A program made the position numbers and the translations under genes. The notes beneath the pieces were generated by a model. It was not told the DNA's origin and searched no databases. It was given only the letters and a program-made list of their open reading frames with translations. From IMG/VR virus record IMGVR_UViG_3300025759_000073, positions 21,076-85,075 of that record: a DNA stretch of 64,000 nucleotides; one strand, given 5' to 3'. Source of the DNA: a virus. Shown piece after piece: positions 40,920 through 50,427 of the stretch; position 1 is the stretch's first letter; every line of letters begins with the position of its first letter.

Positions 40920-41971
40920 TATTCACACTCCTCGTCCAACGTTGAAATAAACAAATCAATCCCACCTTCGCTTAAATTATTGTCATAAACAGATGTGGCT
41001 CTCTGCTCTGCCAACACTTCGTCACAATTGATTGGATTTTTAAAGAAAAGAGTTGTGTCGTCTTTTTCTTCGTTTCTACAAACTAAAACCTGATCAACGT
41101 CCGCATCGTATGATATATCTAAATAATAAGATACAAATCCATTGTTAACTTTGTCCAGTGAATCTAAAATTTCCGTATCAGGTTCGACCAAAAGATTATT
41201 TTGAATTTGTTTTTCTTCTTTCAAAAACTTCAATGGTACTAAAAATTCAGTATTCGTCGCAGATACAGGAGTTTCTTTTAAATCAACAACCTCAAACACT
41301 TCAATTTCAAAGTTATCTTTCAAAGAAAGTGTGTTTTTCTCCTCCACCTTTAATAAGATCTTGCCTTCTTTGATTTCCAAAGTTGTTCCATCTCCAAAAA
41401 CAACTTCTGAATTGAAAAAAGCACTTTCTTCTCTTTCACAAGGCTCTAGATCATTGAATTGATCAACGTTTTCAGAGCTTGGTCGCACTTCGTATTGAAT
41501 ACTTTCTTGATCGATATTAATTTGCGGGATTGGAATATCTCTGCTCTCCGCCGATGCTGTTAAAAAGTTATTAGAACCTGTGATCTCTGCTGAGAAGCAA
41601 GAAATAGCCCAAGCAGGGGCGTTGTTATTTGTATTCCTAGAAGCTCCAAGTTGGTTTTCAAACGTTGAGTTAAAATCCATAAGCGGCAAAACATTCTTTT
41701 CAAACTCATCTGGAATAAGAATGGGATTTTTTGCAAAACGATCTGCTTGTTCATAATCGTCAACATCTTTCATAAAGATTGTTTCGTTTTTAACACGATA
41801 TTGAACATCGTTTTGAACTTCTGTTAAGCCACCTTTTGCGCCATCATACATAATTCCATCATCAAAAAAAGCATAATAAGCCGGCTTCATCATTCCCTTG
41901 GAAAGCAATTGGCGACCATAGGAAGTTAATTGAATTTCCATAACTTCTTCTTTTTTATCAAAAAATTCCAT
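40919..41971 (-). CDS. Structural protein with LT..GR..LS module
   Basis: This 350-residue, acidic protein begins MEFFDKKEEVMEIQLTSYGR and continues QLLSKGMMKPAYYAFFDDGI. That gives the same LT.(Y/L)GR.LLS....(Y/F)....DD.I.Y plan as the start of the 34130 product. The remainder is acidic and beta-type (FEIEVFEVVDLKETPVSATN, DISYDADVDQVLVCRNEEKD). Each end overlaps its neighbour by one base (TAATG), so translation is coupled with the 2818-residue protein upstream. I infer an adaptor in the baseplate or tail. Confidence 0.65.
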   Translation of the reverse strand: MEFFDKKEEVMEIQLTSYGRQLLSKGMMKPAYYAFFDDGIMYDGAKGGLTEVQNDVQYRVKNETIFMKDVDDYEQADRFAKNPILIPDEFEKNVLPLMDFNSTFENQLGASRNTNNNAPAWAISCFSAEITGSNNFLTASAESRDIPIPQINIDQESIQYEVRPSSENVDQFNDLEPCEREESAFFNSEVVFGDGTTLEIKEGKILLKVEEKNTLSLKDNFEIEVFEVVDLKETPVSATNTEFLVPLKFLKEEKQIQNNLLVEPDTEILDSLDKVNNGFVSYYLDISYDADVDQVLVCRNEEKDDTTLFFKNPINCDEVLAEQRATSVYDNNLSEGGIDLFISTLDEECE

Positions 41972-44900
41972 TATTCTTCACCTTCCAAAATCTTTCCAAG
42001 CTTGATACCCGCTTCTTCTGCTGTATCTTTTGGCACAATTTTAAGAGTTGCTTCCACCTTTGCCATCTCAACAATGGAGCAGTAGTCGTATGGCCAGTTA
42101 TAACCATAGTCATCAATTGCCGTCTCTCTCAAGTTAACTACATCTAAATAATCTTTTCTTGCTTTTTGTTTAACTTTAAAGATCAGCCAACGAACATCTG
42201 ATGGAATCTCTTTTCCGTGGAAGAATTCATCTTTTCCAGTCATATGCTTGATTGTAACTTCGTCAAACTCTTCATTTCCGGTCAAGGACGCGTCTGGCAT
42301 AACACCTTGCCACATGTAGGCTAGGTCTTGCTGATCAAACTCTACATCGAATTCAAAAAGATACATAACAAAAGGATTGATATCCCTATACTTAACAAAG
42401 TTATAGTTAGGCGGGATAACATAGTTTTGCATTCTTCTGTACATTCTTGTCAACGTAGTGTCTTTATTGTCTTTTATCTGCTGCTCCAAGATCTCACGGT
42501 CAACAGAGAAGAAGTTTTGTTTTTCAATAACAGTCAAATCCGCTTCTTCTTGTGAAATATTCTCCCTCTCCAAGAAAGGAATGGCAACAATTGCTTCTTT
42601 AATAACAGTTTTTTCTGCGATTGCTCCAATTCTTTTCTTTTCTGGTTTAAAGCCCAACTGATCCGCCAAAGAGCCGGTATTGTTCGTTGTAAAGTAAGAG
42701 CCGGAAAAACTTGGCAAGACCGAAAGGAAAATGCCTTCTTTTTCATTGGTTGGCAATTCACCCAAGCCACTCCACATCCCGCGAGAATGGAAAACAACCG
42801 CCTCCTGTTCGTAAAAGTTCAAGACAGGGCATTCGTATTTAGTAGAAATTCTCCAAGATGCCTTGTTTGTATTCAAAGGCTCACCAAGCTCAATTGATAC
42901 ATCTGCTTGTGGTTGAAATACGTTATTAATATTCAACAGGTTGTCCGTTAAAACATTTGTCGTCTCAATTGACAAATTTGAAGTTGAAGAAAGTTCTTTT
43001 TGCCGAACAACTGACTGTAAATCTCTTGTCACAACCTTGATATCCGGCTGTGTTATTTTACCCAACAAGTTGACGCTCGAAGAGAGGGACATTTGGTAAG
43101 CAATTGCCGCACCATTATAAGTTGCAGTTCCTTGAATTGGATCTCCATCCAACCCTTCGTTGAAATAGGTGATACTAGAACTTTTTTGAACTTCTTCTAG
43201 TGTATATCTTCTAGTTTCTGTCGGCGTAAATTCAACCCTAGCCACACTTTTTCCATAAAAATAAGGCGGAGTGTAAGGCGCATAGGATGGATCAGAAGCT
43301 ATGTAGGAAGCGGAAATATTCAACCCGGCATCGCCACCTGCATACCACTCGCCATCAGCGCGATCAACGCCGAAAGGAGGACCGAATGTTCTTCCTTTTC
43401 TTCCGGGATCTGTAAAGATTGTCTGTAATAGGTTAGAACCTGTTCCTTCGTTTTCAACCCAAACCTCGTCAAACATAACATGGTTGGAAGTTTGCTGCAA
43501 AGCGATATCCATATAATAAGTTTTGCCGGCTTCAAACAGTTTAAAGTTTTCTTCAACATCGGACACAAAAGAAGTAAAACTTTTTTCTTTCAAAAAGAAG
43601 TTGGCAGACTCTGCCAAGTAATTGTTCATTGCCTTTTCATAAAGATTAGAAGCCCTTACTCCATCCCATCTAAAAGTCACAAAAGGTCTAGATTGACCTC
43701 CTTCCTCTAGAGCACCGGTGACAAAACTGGGGCATAAATAAGGAATGTCCAAATTAGTTGGAAACTTGTTCAGATCTGTCAACGCTTCAAATGGAACTCG
43801 GATTGGATCGCCCATTCCAGTAATCACGTTTGAAGAAGATGGAAAGTGATCAAAATTTCCTTTTATATTGTTAGTATATGTATCTGTTGCCCACCCTTGT
43901 TCACTTTCCAAGAGAAAATCAACAGCAATACCGGACTTGATAGTGTTAAAGAAAATGCCGGGGGCGAAGAGAGGTTGTAGTGCCGCTTGAAGCATCGCCG
44001 GCCTCATATTAGCATTGATCTGTTCTTGATTATACAATGACGTTCCGTATAATTCACCGTCTGTAGTGCTGGTCTTGAATATCCCCTTTGCTGAGTTTTG
44101 GTTTGCCTCGACCGCGCCATGTTCTGTGTTGGTATATGCGGTTAAGCTTGGCCCAACTGATTGAGAAAACAGTGTTCCAAGTTGCACCGAACGGTTCATT
44201 GGATAAAAACCTTGCTTTGGAAGAAATTTTTTCACACCCTTACATGTGAGAGTTACTTCGCCTGTTTTTCCTATCTTATCGTGGTCTTCTTTGACCACTT
44301 TAAAGCCTTGTAGGAATTCAGTATTAACATAATCTTTATAAAAATCTGCGTTGTAATTCGAAATTTCAGTTTCAGCACTTGAAGTAGTATTGATTGCGCC
44401 TTTTAAATCCAAAAACTTTTTATTTGTTGCTCTAAAGTTTGCACCTTTTTGATCAACATAATAAGACATGTGCTCTGAAATATTAAACTCTGGTATGATA
44501 GCATAATCATCTGTAAGAAACTTAATGCTTTCATTATACTCTGCAAAGGAAGCGAAGAAAGGCTCTCTCTCACTCAAAGCAGGCACCCTATATGTGTGTC
44601 CATGATAGGGAGTGATTTCCCTTAGTTGATAAACCGAGCCCGTTCCAACTGGTGATTTAACTTTATTAACATAAGATAAGGATGCAGTTGGCAAGTAGTG
44701 GTTGTAGATACCATCGGCAAACAAAGAAGAAGAAACAGATGCTGTAATTGTAATTCCAGCAATTGCTAGTTCATCTGCTCCAAATTGTGTGAGGTATTGT
44801 GCATTTTTCATTGCTCGCCCGGAACCAAAAATACCTTCGTTTTTAAAACCACGGTTGTTCAAAGGCGCAGCGTGTCCAATCTCTTTTGTTTGATAAAAAT

Positions 44901-47900
44901 AATTTTCTTTATATTTCACAGGAGTATAGAAAGCATAAAAAGAAGAGTTCAACTCTCCATCTTCTTTTGAATAAACAGTGTTGATATTAGGACCAGACGT
45001 GTCTGTCCAAGCGCCATCCTCACTAGAGCTAACCTCAACAGAGATATTGCCACCTCCATTGGGGGTGGTTAAATAAAGACCCAGCTTATGAGAGTCTGCC
45101 GGAGAAGAAGAGCTAATAACCAGATACCCAGCAAGAACGTGCTGCGAAACGATCGGGTGTTGGTTGATCGTGTTTGCTAAATATTGTAAACTTTGACCAT
45201 ATTCTGTGTGCCTAAACCAGCTATTGTAACCATCATTATCTGTTGCTGACGCTGTTAATTCGTATGCTGTTTCATTAATAGTGAAAGTTACTTTGTCACC
45301 AACATTGAATGTAGCCGACAGCCCACCCAACCCTGAAGTTCCAGCTTTTGCAGATGCTATGTAGAACTCTTCACCATCGAAGTTACGATCTTCTTCCGGC
45401 GTAACCGCATAATCTGATAATGGAAACACATTTTCAGAATAAATCGATTTATGACCCATTGAATTTTTAGCATCAGTGTAAACCGGTGTTTTTCGCACCT
45501 CAGCATCCAAGCGACCACCACGTTTTCTTACTTCTTGAACGCCCTCTTTCTGCCAAATTGTGTTCGCGGTTCCTAAAATGTCCAGTAATTGCTCACTAGT
45601 TGAATCATAATTTGGCTTATCTCTGTGAGAGTTCACGCCTTCAAACTTTTCTTTTGGCCAAACTCTTTCTGAATATTCAACAGAAGTCCATCCTTTGATT
45701 GGGTTTCCATCAATCTTTGCGTTATTAAGATAAAGTTGTTTTACTTTTTCATATCCAGTATCAACTTTCACATTGTCCAAGTTAAACTTCGCATTCAATT
45801 CGCGGTTAGAAAAGGAAGCCAATTTTCCGGCATATGAGCTTTGAACTTCAATAAATTCTTCTGCTTCAGTGTTCAAAACAAAAACGTGACGAATTGGTTT
45901 GTATTTCTTGATCACTAAGGGTTCGGTATAGTTTGTGAACGAATTAGCAATCAAGCCTTTTTCAACAATTCTTTGACCGTTGGAATCCTCCAGTTGCAAA
46001 ATCGGAAGGCTATCATCAACAGAGAGTGTGTTATTCTTCTTGTGTGTCCGGACAACCAAACTATCGCCATTTCTAGTTTGAAGCCAAGTATTGTAGCCAA
46101 ACTTTCCAATCGAACTAAAATAGTTGTTACTGGCAGAAGGAGTTTCCAAGACAACTGTGGATGTGTTTGTGCTGGAGTTGACCTCTGCTCCATAGATGTT
46201 TGTTGCCGAGCCGGGACTTGCAGCCCAAGAAAAGAAAGTTTCTGGCTTGAATGTGATCTCTTCCGAGCCAGTCTGGTTCAAAAGAAACTCTAAGTTTGAA
46301 GAGGAGTAGCTTTTTTCAATCCAATCATACTGCAAGTCGGATGCCGGGATTGGGTACTGGATAAACCCGTTGTCAAAGAAAGACTGCGTTACAAATCCGG
46401 CTGCTGATGTGACGTATTCTTTTCTTGGGTTGCGATAAACACCCAAGAAGTAAGAACCGTCTTCAGGGTTTGCCAAGATTGTTGGATCATCATCCGGTGC
46501 GCTGTAAATTTCATCCAAAGCTTTACGAACAATAGCATTTCTATAGTTCATATTGTTGTAGACAGAGTATTGACTTGTTTCAAAATCCAAATAACCCAAG
46601 GAAGTCACTTCATAACCGCCGGGAGCAGCAAACCTAGTTCTTATAAACTGGGGCTGTGATAATCTAGTTGGTAACGTATAATCAACAACTCCGGAAATCT
46701 GAATGGAGTCCGTTGTTGTAACAACAGAAGCAAAAGGATCTAAGAAATAATCATCATTCCCTTTGATTTCTGTGATCATTATCGAATGAAAACCGTCAGA
46801 AGCAACGCTTCCTTTTTGATCTTTCAGTAAAGTTCTAGGGACACCGATCGTATTCAACTGATCGGAGCCGGAAATATAAAGCCTTCTGTTTACATTGTTG
46901 GTATCTATGCTCGCAATGTTCTTCACAGTTCCGGAAAGGAAAAACGTTGATTGAGCCCCTACAGACGCAGACAAAAATGAACTAGCAGTCAGCGGATTGG
47001 CATTTTGCAAGTTCAACGCCTTGTTACCTTTTGTTGAAAAAGGATAAGAGTTTGGCGCAGCTTGTATTGTCGTCTCATAAACAGTCTGTGGCTTGATTAC
47101 AGGCAGTTTGTGTTGGAACTTGTTTCTTTCTAAAACGTGACTTTCAATAACATTCCAAACTGTGCTTGAAAACTCCGCAGTCGCAGGGATCAACTGCTCA
47201 ATCACCATTGCGATACTAGTATCGACCCACTTGTAGTAATCTAAAAATCTTTCAAAGTCAAGTTCGTTCTGGACTTTGTTGAAGAAATATTGCCTATATT
47301 TCTTCAATTGTTTGTATTCTGGCCTATATCTGTTCGCAGACTCACCAACCAAATTGTTGAAGTCTTTCAAAGTCGAGAAGTATTCTAAAATACGATCATC
47401 AACTGCTTTGTAAAAGCTTTTTTCGGCTGCAAAGTAATAATTGATGGGTCTTTTATCCAATGAAAACACATCATCGTCTTGCGACAAGATTGAAATCATC
47501 TCATTGGAAGATACCGTATCATAAGGTGCTAATTTGTAAGTTGCAACCTTCTCTTTTTTAACAACATCTGTAGAAGATGCTTCAAAGCCGAAGCCTTTTC
47601 CACTGTGATAATACTGATTTTCTGTATCTCCTTGAAAATTTCCTAGGTCATTTACAGTGAAGTTCCCGGAAGAGTCCGAACCTGTTACGGTCTCAAAATC
47701 CCATCGCAACATCAAAGTATCAATGTTTTTGACTTTCGTTGAGTAGTTTGAATCTAGGAGATAAGCGTCTCTTTCGCTGTTCGTTATTCCATAATTGTGA
47801 AGATCTCTCAAATGAGATTTCAAGTCATTATCAGAAAGGTAATTATACCAGAAATTAATGTTTGAAATCTTCGCAAAAGAGTATCCGTTTTGATAAACAG

Positions 47901-50427
47901 AGCCAGTAAAGTTCTCTCTGTGTGCCCCAACATAAAGCCTTTTTGACGCTTCGGTGAAAAGAAGACCTTGCGCCTCGCTTACCGATGCTGTTACTTTAAA
48001 TTCATTTTCAATGTAGTTTGTTGAAGCGTTATAGCCAGAAAACTCCAAAAGATAAGCATCTGCATCAATATCAAAAGCCCCTGACACCCTTTGTGTCAGA
48101 GGGTAATTGACGTGCTTAAAGCGAACCGACACGTTCCAGTTTGTATTCGTGAAAAGATCTTTGACGGTGCTACTGGTTAATTCAATATTTGCACCGCCAA
48201 CTGAACCGGTTAGCAAGAAATAGCCATCTGGTGTCTTCAAAGTTGGTCTAATAGCGTGTGCTTGAAGTTGATTTTGGTCTGGTGAAAGCCAAGTTAAATC
48301 TGTCTCGGCCTGTGCCTCATCAACATCGTGGAAACCGAACAAAGAACAAGTCAAATAAGAATTTGTTATCGTTTGATAATAAAAGTTTGCTCCAATCTTA
48401 TCAGAAGGCAGTGTCAAACAAGAGTCAATTGTAATCGGAGTATAGTAATATTTACCAGTTCCAGAGCCTGAAATAAAAGATTTGCTTGGCTCTGCCGATG
48501 AGCTAAACTGGTGAATAGTTGCCGAGTTGTTGTCTGGATCTTTAAAGTTGATTTTCTTTTTATTGTCCATAATCAACTTTGTGTTGTCTAAAATCTCGTA
48601 CTGTGCATTGTTCGAGTAGAGATTGATATCCACGATCTTTTGTGAGATGCCAAGACTGTTCAGTGTATTTCTAAAAGAATCATAAGTCCCTTTAGACTTG
48701 TAAATATGAGTTAAGTTGTTGTAAAGGTTTTCATAGATCTTGTTTTTGATCTTTGTTAGATCAGTTTGATAATTTGTTTTTTCGTTTCTGTTATAAAGTT
48801 GTTCGACAATGTCCATATCAACGAACAATTCAGGAACCAACATACCTTTGTCGGAAAGAAGCCTATCTCCAAATGGAAGTGGCTTTACAGAACCGGAAGT
48901 ATATTCAACAGATTTAATGTCTTTCAACTCTTCAATTTGAAGATAAAGAGTGTCCAAATAACTTCCCATTATTTGAGTTAAATGACGAAGGTTTTCTCCG
49001 CCATAAGACTCATCCTCTTCAATGATCCAAGAAGGAAGCGAGAAGAAAAGGGCTGATGTGTTTAGATTATCGTGAACCGAGCCGCTATTTTCCAAGTTCG
49101 ACTTCAAAGTCGAAACATCAGGGTGAAAAGAATAGATAATCGGATCTTTGTATTCATATGAAGACGCGCTTGCTGAAACAATTGCGGAGCCAACGTTGCG
49201 ATCTCCTGCTTCATATCCTGTCCAAGAACCGTTGGAAACACGCCCAGAATAGTCCAAAACAGTCGCATCCGTGTCTGTACCTGTCACACCCTCGTTGAAC
49301 TTAAAATAGACCCCTAAGAGCGTGTTTGCGTCATCAGTATTTGTTCCACCGCCAACTTGGTTGTTGTAGTTTTGGAAAATCTGCTTTGCATTTCTTTCTG
49401 TTTTCCAATATCGAAATTCGTCAAACGAAGAAGAAAGAACTTTACCATAACCAAGCATCTCTTCGCCGTGATAAATATTCCCGGAAGGAGCGTTGACAAG
49501 CGCACCAATGTTAGCAGACATTTTTGCGGCGGTTGCATCGCTAAATGCCGTTCCCAAAACCTTCTCTTCGACGTACTGTCCATCCCTGTAGAACTTTGTG
49601 TTGATGCCACCGGACGCAGAGGCAAAAGAAACAGCGTAATGGTGCCAATTGTCGTCTGCAATGGCCGCTGTTGTTAAATTTCCAATCTCTTGTTGGAAAT
49701 ATCCGTCTGTTCCGGACTGGCAAGTTGCTAAAAAGACGTGATCAGACGACACTGCGGAGGCTGAAAGTTCGATTGTAAGCCTTCCATAGTCCGCAGAAGA
49801 AGACAAATTGTTATTCCAAAGGTCAAAAAGCACTTCTTTTTTGGTCAAAGTGTTGTCAAAAGCACCTTTTTTCAACCAAAATTCAACAGTTACACCACCT
49901 TCAAGGTCTAATTTAAGGTTGTTTTCCCTGTTTTTTGATGCTTTAAAGTAATTTGCCTTGGATATTGTTCGATCGCCAGCAGGATCAAAGCCCAAATGCG
50001 GACCACCGGTAAATCCAATGTATTCCGACTGTGTTGATAAAGAATAGTCACCCACAGTAGCATCTTGTGCGCCCCAGCCATCCCCCAAAACAACGTATCC
50101 GTTTGTTCTAGGGTAAAGATTTTCAAAAATATATTGATCTAAATAAGTTCCCCTATTGTACCAATCTTCTCTTTCATATAGGGAGCCATCATAAGGATAA
50201 GAGTTGTAGATATACTCAACAGAAGTGCGATAATATTCTTCTGCCAAGCCATACCTAGCAAAGCTCTCTGGCTTTGAAAAATCTGTTCTTGGTGTGAAAG
50301 ATTTTTGAGTTTTAATCTTTTCTTTGATGAAGTCTTTGGATTCCACTTCTTCTTTCAATTTGTCATAATTGGCAGACGAAATGAACTTATTTGGATTTTG
50401 TTTTTTGAAAAGGTCTTTTTTACTCAT
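41971..50427 (-). CDS. Giant baseplate/tail protein with LamG-like domain
   Basis: At 2818 residues this is the largest protein of the window; T4 gp7, the largest T4 baseplate protein, has about 1030. Residues about 180-350 form a concanavalin A/LamG-like domain (VTVEFWLKKGAFDNTLTKKE, WHHYAVSFASASGG, then FDEFRYWKTERNAKQI). Another lectin-like stretch may lie at 740-900 (NWNVSVRFKHVNYPLTQRVS). The C-terminal 200 residues are helical and conserved in style (LTRMYRRMQNYVIPPNYNFV, INPFVMYLFEFDVEFDQQDL). It follows gp6 and the 521-residue protein, where T4 has gp7. A wedge-tip or peripheral baseplate protein with glycan binding is my inference. Confidence 0.75.
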   Translation of the reverse strand: MSKKDLFKKQNPNKFISSANYDKLKEEVESKDFIKEKIKTQKSFTPRTDFSKPESFARYGLAEEYYRTSVEYIYNSYPYDGSLYEREDWYNRGTYLDQYIFENLYPRTNGYVVLGDGWGAQDATVGDYSLSTQSEYIGFTGGPHLGFDPAGDRTISKANYFKASKNRENNLKLDLEGGVTVEFWLKKGAFDNTLTKKEVLFDLWNNNLSSSADYGRLTIELSASAVSSDHVFLATCQSGTDGYFQQEIGNLTTAAIADDNWHHYAVSFASASGGINTKFYRDGQYVEEKVLGTAFSDATAAKMSANIGALVNAPSGNIYHGEEMLGYGKVLSSSFDEFRYWKTERNAKQIFQNYNNQVGGGTNTDDANTLLGVYFKFNEGVTGTDTDATVLDYSGRVSNGSWTGYEAGDRNVGSAIVSASASSYEYKDPIIYSFHPDVSTLKSNLENSGSVHDNLNTSALFFSLPSWIIEEDESYGGENLRHLTQIMGSYLDTLYLQIEELKDIKSVEYTSGSVKPLPFGDRLLSDKGMLVPELFVDMDIVEQLYNRNEKTNYQTDLTKIKNKIYENLYNNLTHIYKSKGTYDSFRNTLNSLGISQKIVDINLYSNNAQYEILDNTKLIMDNKKKINFKDPDNNSATIHQFSSSAEPSKSFISGSGTGKYYYTPITIDSCLTLPSDKIGANFYYQTITNSYLTCSLFGFHDVDEAQAETDLTWLSPDQNQLQAHAIRPTLKTPDGYFLLTGSVGGANIELTSSTVKDLFTNTNWNVSVRFKHVNYPLTQRVSGAFDIDADAYLLEFSGYNASTNYIENEFKVTASVSEAQGLLFTEASKRLYVGAHRENFTGSVYQNGYSFAKISNINFWYNYLSDNDLKSHLRDLHNYGITNSERDAYLLDSNYSTKVKNIDTLMLRWDFETVTGSDSSGNFTVNDLGNFQGDTENQYYHSGKGFGFEASSTDVVKKEKVATYKLAPYDTVSSNEMISILSQDDDVFSLDKRPINYYFAAEKSFYKAVDDRILEYFSTLKDFNNLVGESANRYRPEYKQLKKYRQYFFNKVQNELDFERFLDYYKWVDTSIAMVIEQLIPATAEFSSTVWNVIESHVLERNKFQHKLPVIKPQTVYETTIQAAPNSYPFSTKGNKALNLQNANPLTASSFLSASVGAQSTFFLSGTVKNIASIDTNNVNRRLYISGSDQLNTIGVPRTLLKDQKGSVASDGFHSIMITEIKGNDDYFLDPFASVVTTTDSIQISGVVDYTLPTRLSQPQFIRTRFAAPGGYEVTSLGYLDFETSQYSVYNNMNYRNAIVRKALDEIYSAPDDDPTILANPEDGSYFLGVYRNPRKEYVTSAAGFVTQSFFDNGFIQYPIPASDLQYDWIEKSYSSSNLEFLLNQTGSEEITFKPETFFSWAASPGSATNIYGAEVNSSTNTSTVVLETPSASNNYFSSIGKFGYNTWLQTRNGDSLVVRTHKKNNTLSVDDSLPILQLEDSNGQRIVEKGLIANSFTNYTEPLVIKKYKPIRHVFVLNTEAEEFIEVQSSYAGKLASFSNRELNAKFNLDNVKVDTGYEKVKQLYLNNAKIDGNPIKGWTSVEYSERVWPKEKFEGVNSHRDKPNYDSTSEQLLDILGTANTIWQKEGVQEVRKRGGRLDAEVRKTPVYTDAKNSMGHKSIYSENVFPLSDYAVTPEEDRNFDGEEFYIASAKAGTSGLGGLSATFNVGDKVTFTINETAYELTASATDNDGYNSWFRHTEYGQSLQYLANTINQHPIVSQHVLAGYLVISSSSPADSHKLGLYLTTPNGGGNISVEVSSSEDGAWTDTSGPNINTVYSKEDGELNSSFYAFYTPVKYKENYFYQTKEIGHAAPLNNRGFKNEGIFGSGRAMKNAQYLTQFGADELAIAGITITASVSSSLFADGIYNHYLPTASLSYVNKVKSPVGTGSVYQLREITPYHGHTYRVPALSEREPFFASFAEYNESIKFLTDDYAIIPEFNISEHMSYYVDQKGANFRATNKKFLDLKGAINTTSSAETEISNYNADFYKDYVNTEFLQGFKVVKEDHDKIGKTGEVTLTCKGVKKFLPKQGFYPMNRSVQLGTLFSQSVGPSLTAYTNTEHGAVEANQNSAKGIFKTSTTDGELYGTSLYNQEQINANMRPAMLQAALQPLFAPGIFFNTIKSGIAVDFLLESEQGWATDTYTNNIKGNFDHFPSSSNVITGMGDPIRVPFEALTDLNKFPTNLDIPYLCPSFVTGALEEGGQSRPFVTFRWDGVRASNLYEKAMNNYLAESANFFLKEKSFTSFVSDVEENFKLFEAGKTYYMDIALQQTSNHVMFDEVWVENEGTGSNLLQTIFTDPGRKGRTFGPPFGVDRADGEWYAGGDAGLNISASYIASDPSYAPYTPPYFYGKSVARVEFTPTETRRYTLEEVQKSSSITYFNEGLDGDPIQGTATYNGAAIAYQMSLSSSVNLLGKITQPDIKVVTRDLQSVVRQKELSSTSNLSIETTNVLTDNLLNINNVFQPQADVSIELGEPLNTNKASWRISTKYECPVLNFYEQEAVVFHSRGMWSGLGELPTNEKEGIFLSVLPSFSGSYFTTNNTGSLADQLGFKPEKKRIGAIAEKTVIKEAIVAIPFLERENISQEEADLTVIEKQNFFSVDREILEQQIKDNKDTTLTRMYRRMQNYVIPPNYNFVKYRDINPFVMYLFEFDVEFDQQDLAYMWQGVMPDASLTGNEEFDEVTIKHMTGKDEFFHGKEIPSDVRWLIFKVKQKARKDYLDVVNLRETAIDDYGYNWPYDYCSIVEMAKVEATLKIVPKDTAEEAGIKLGKILEGEE

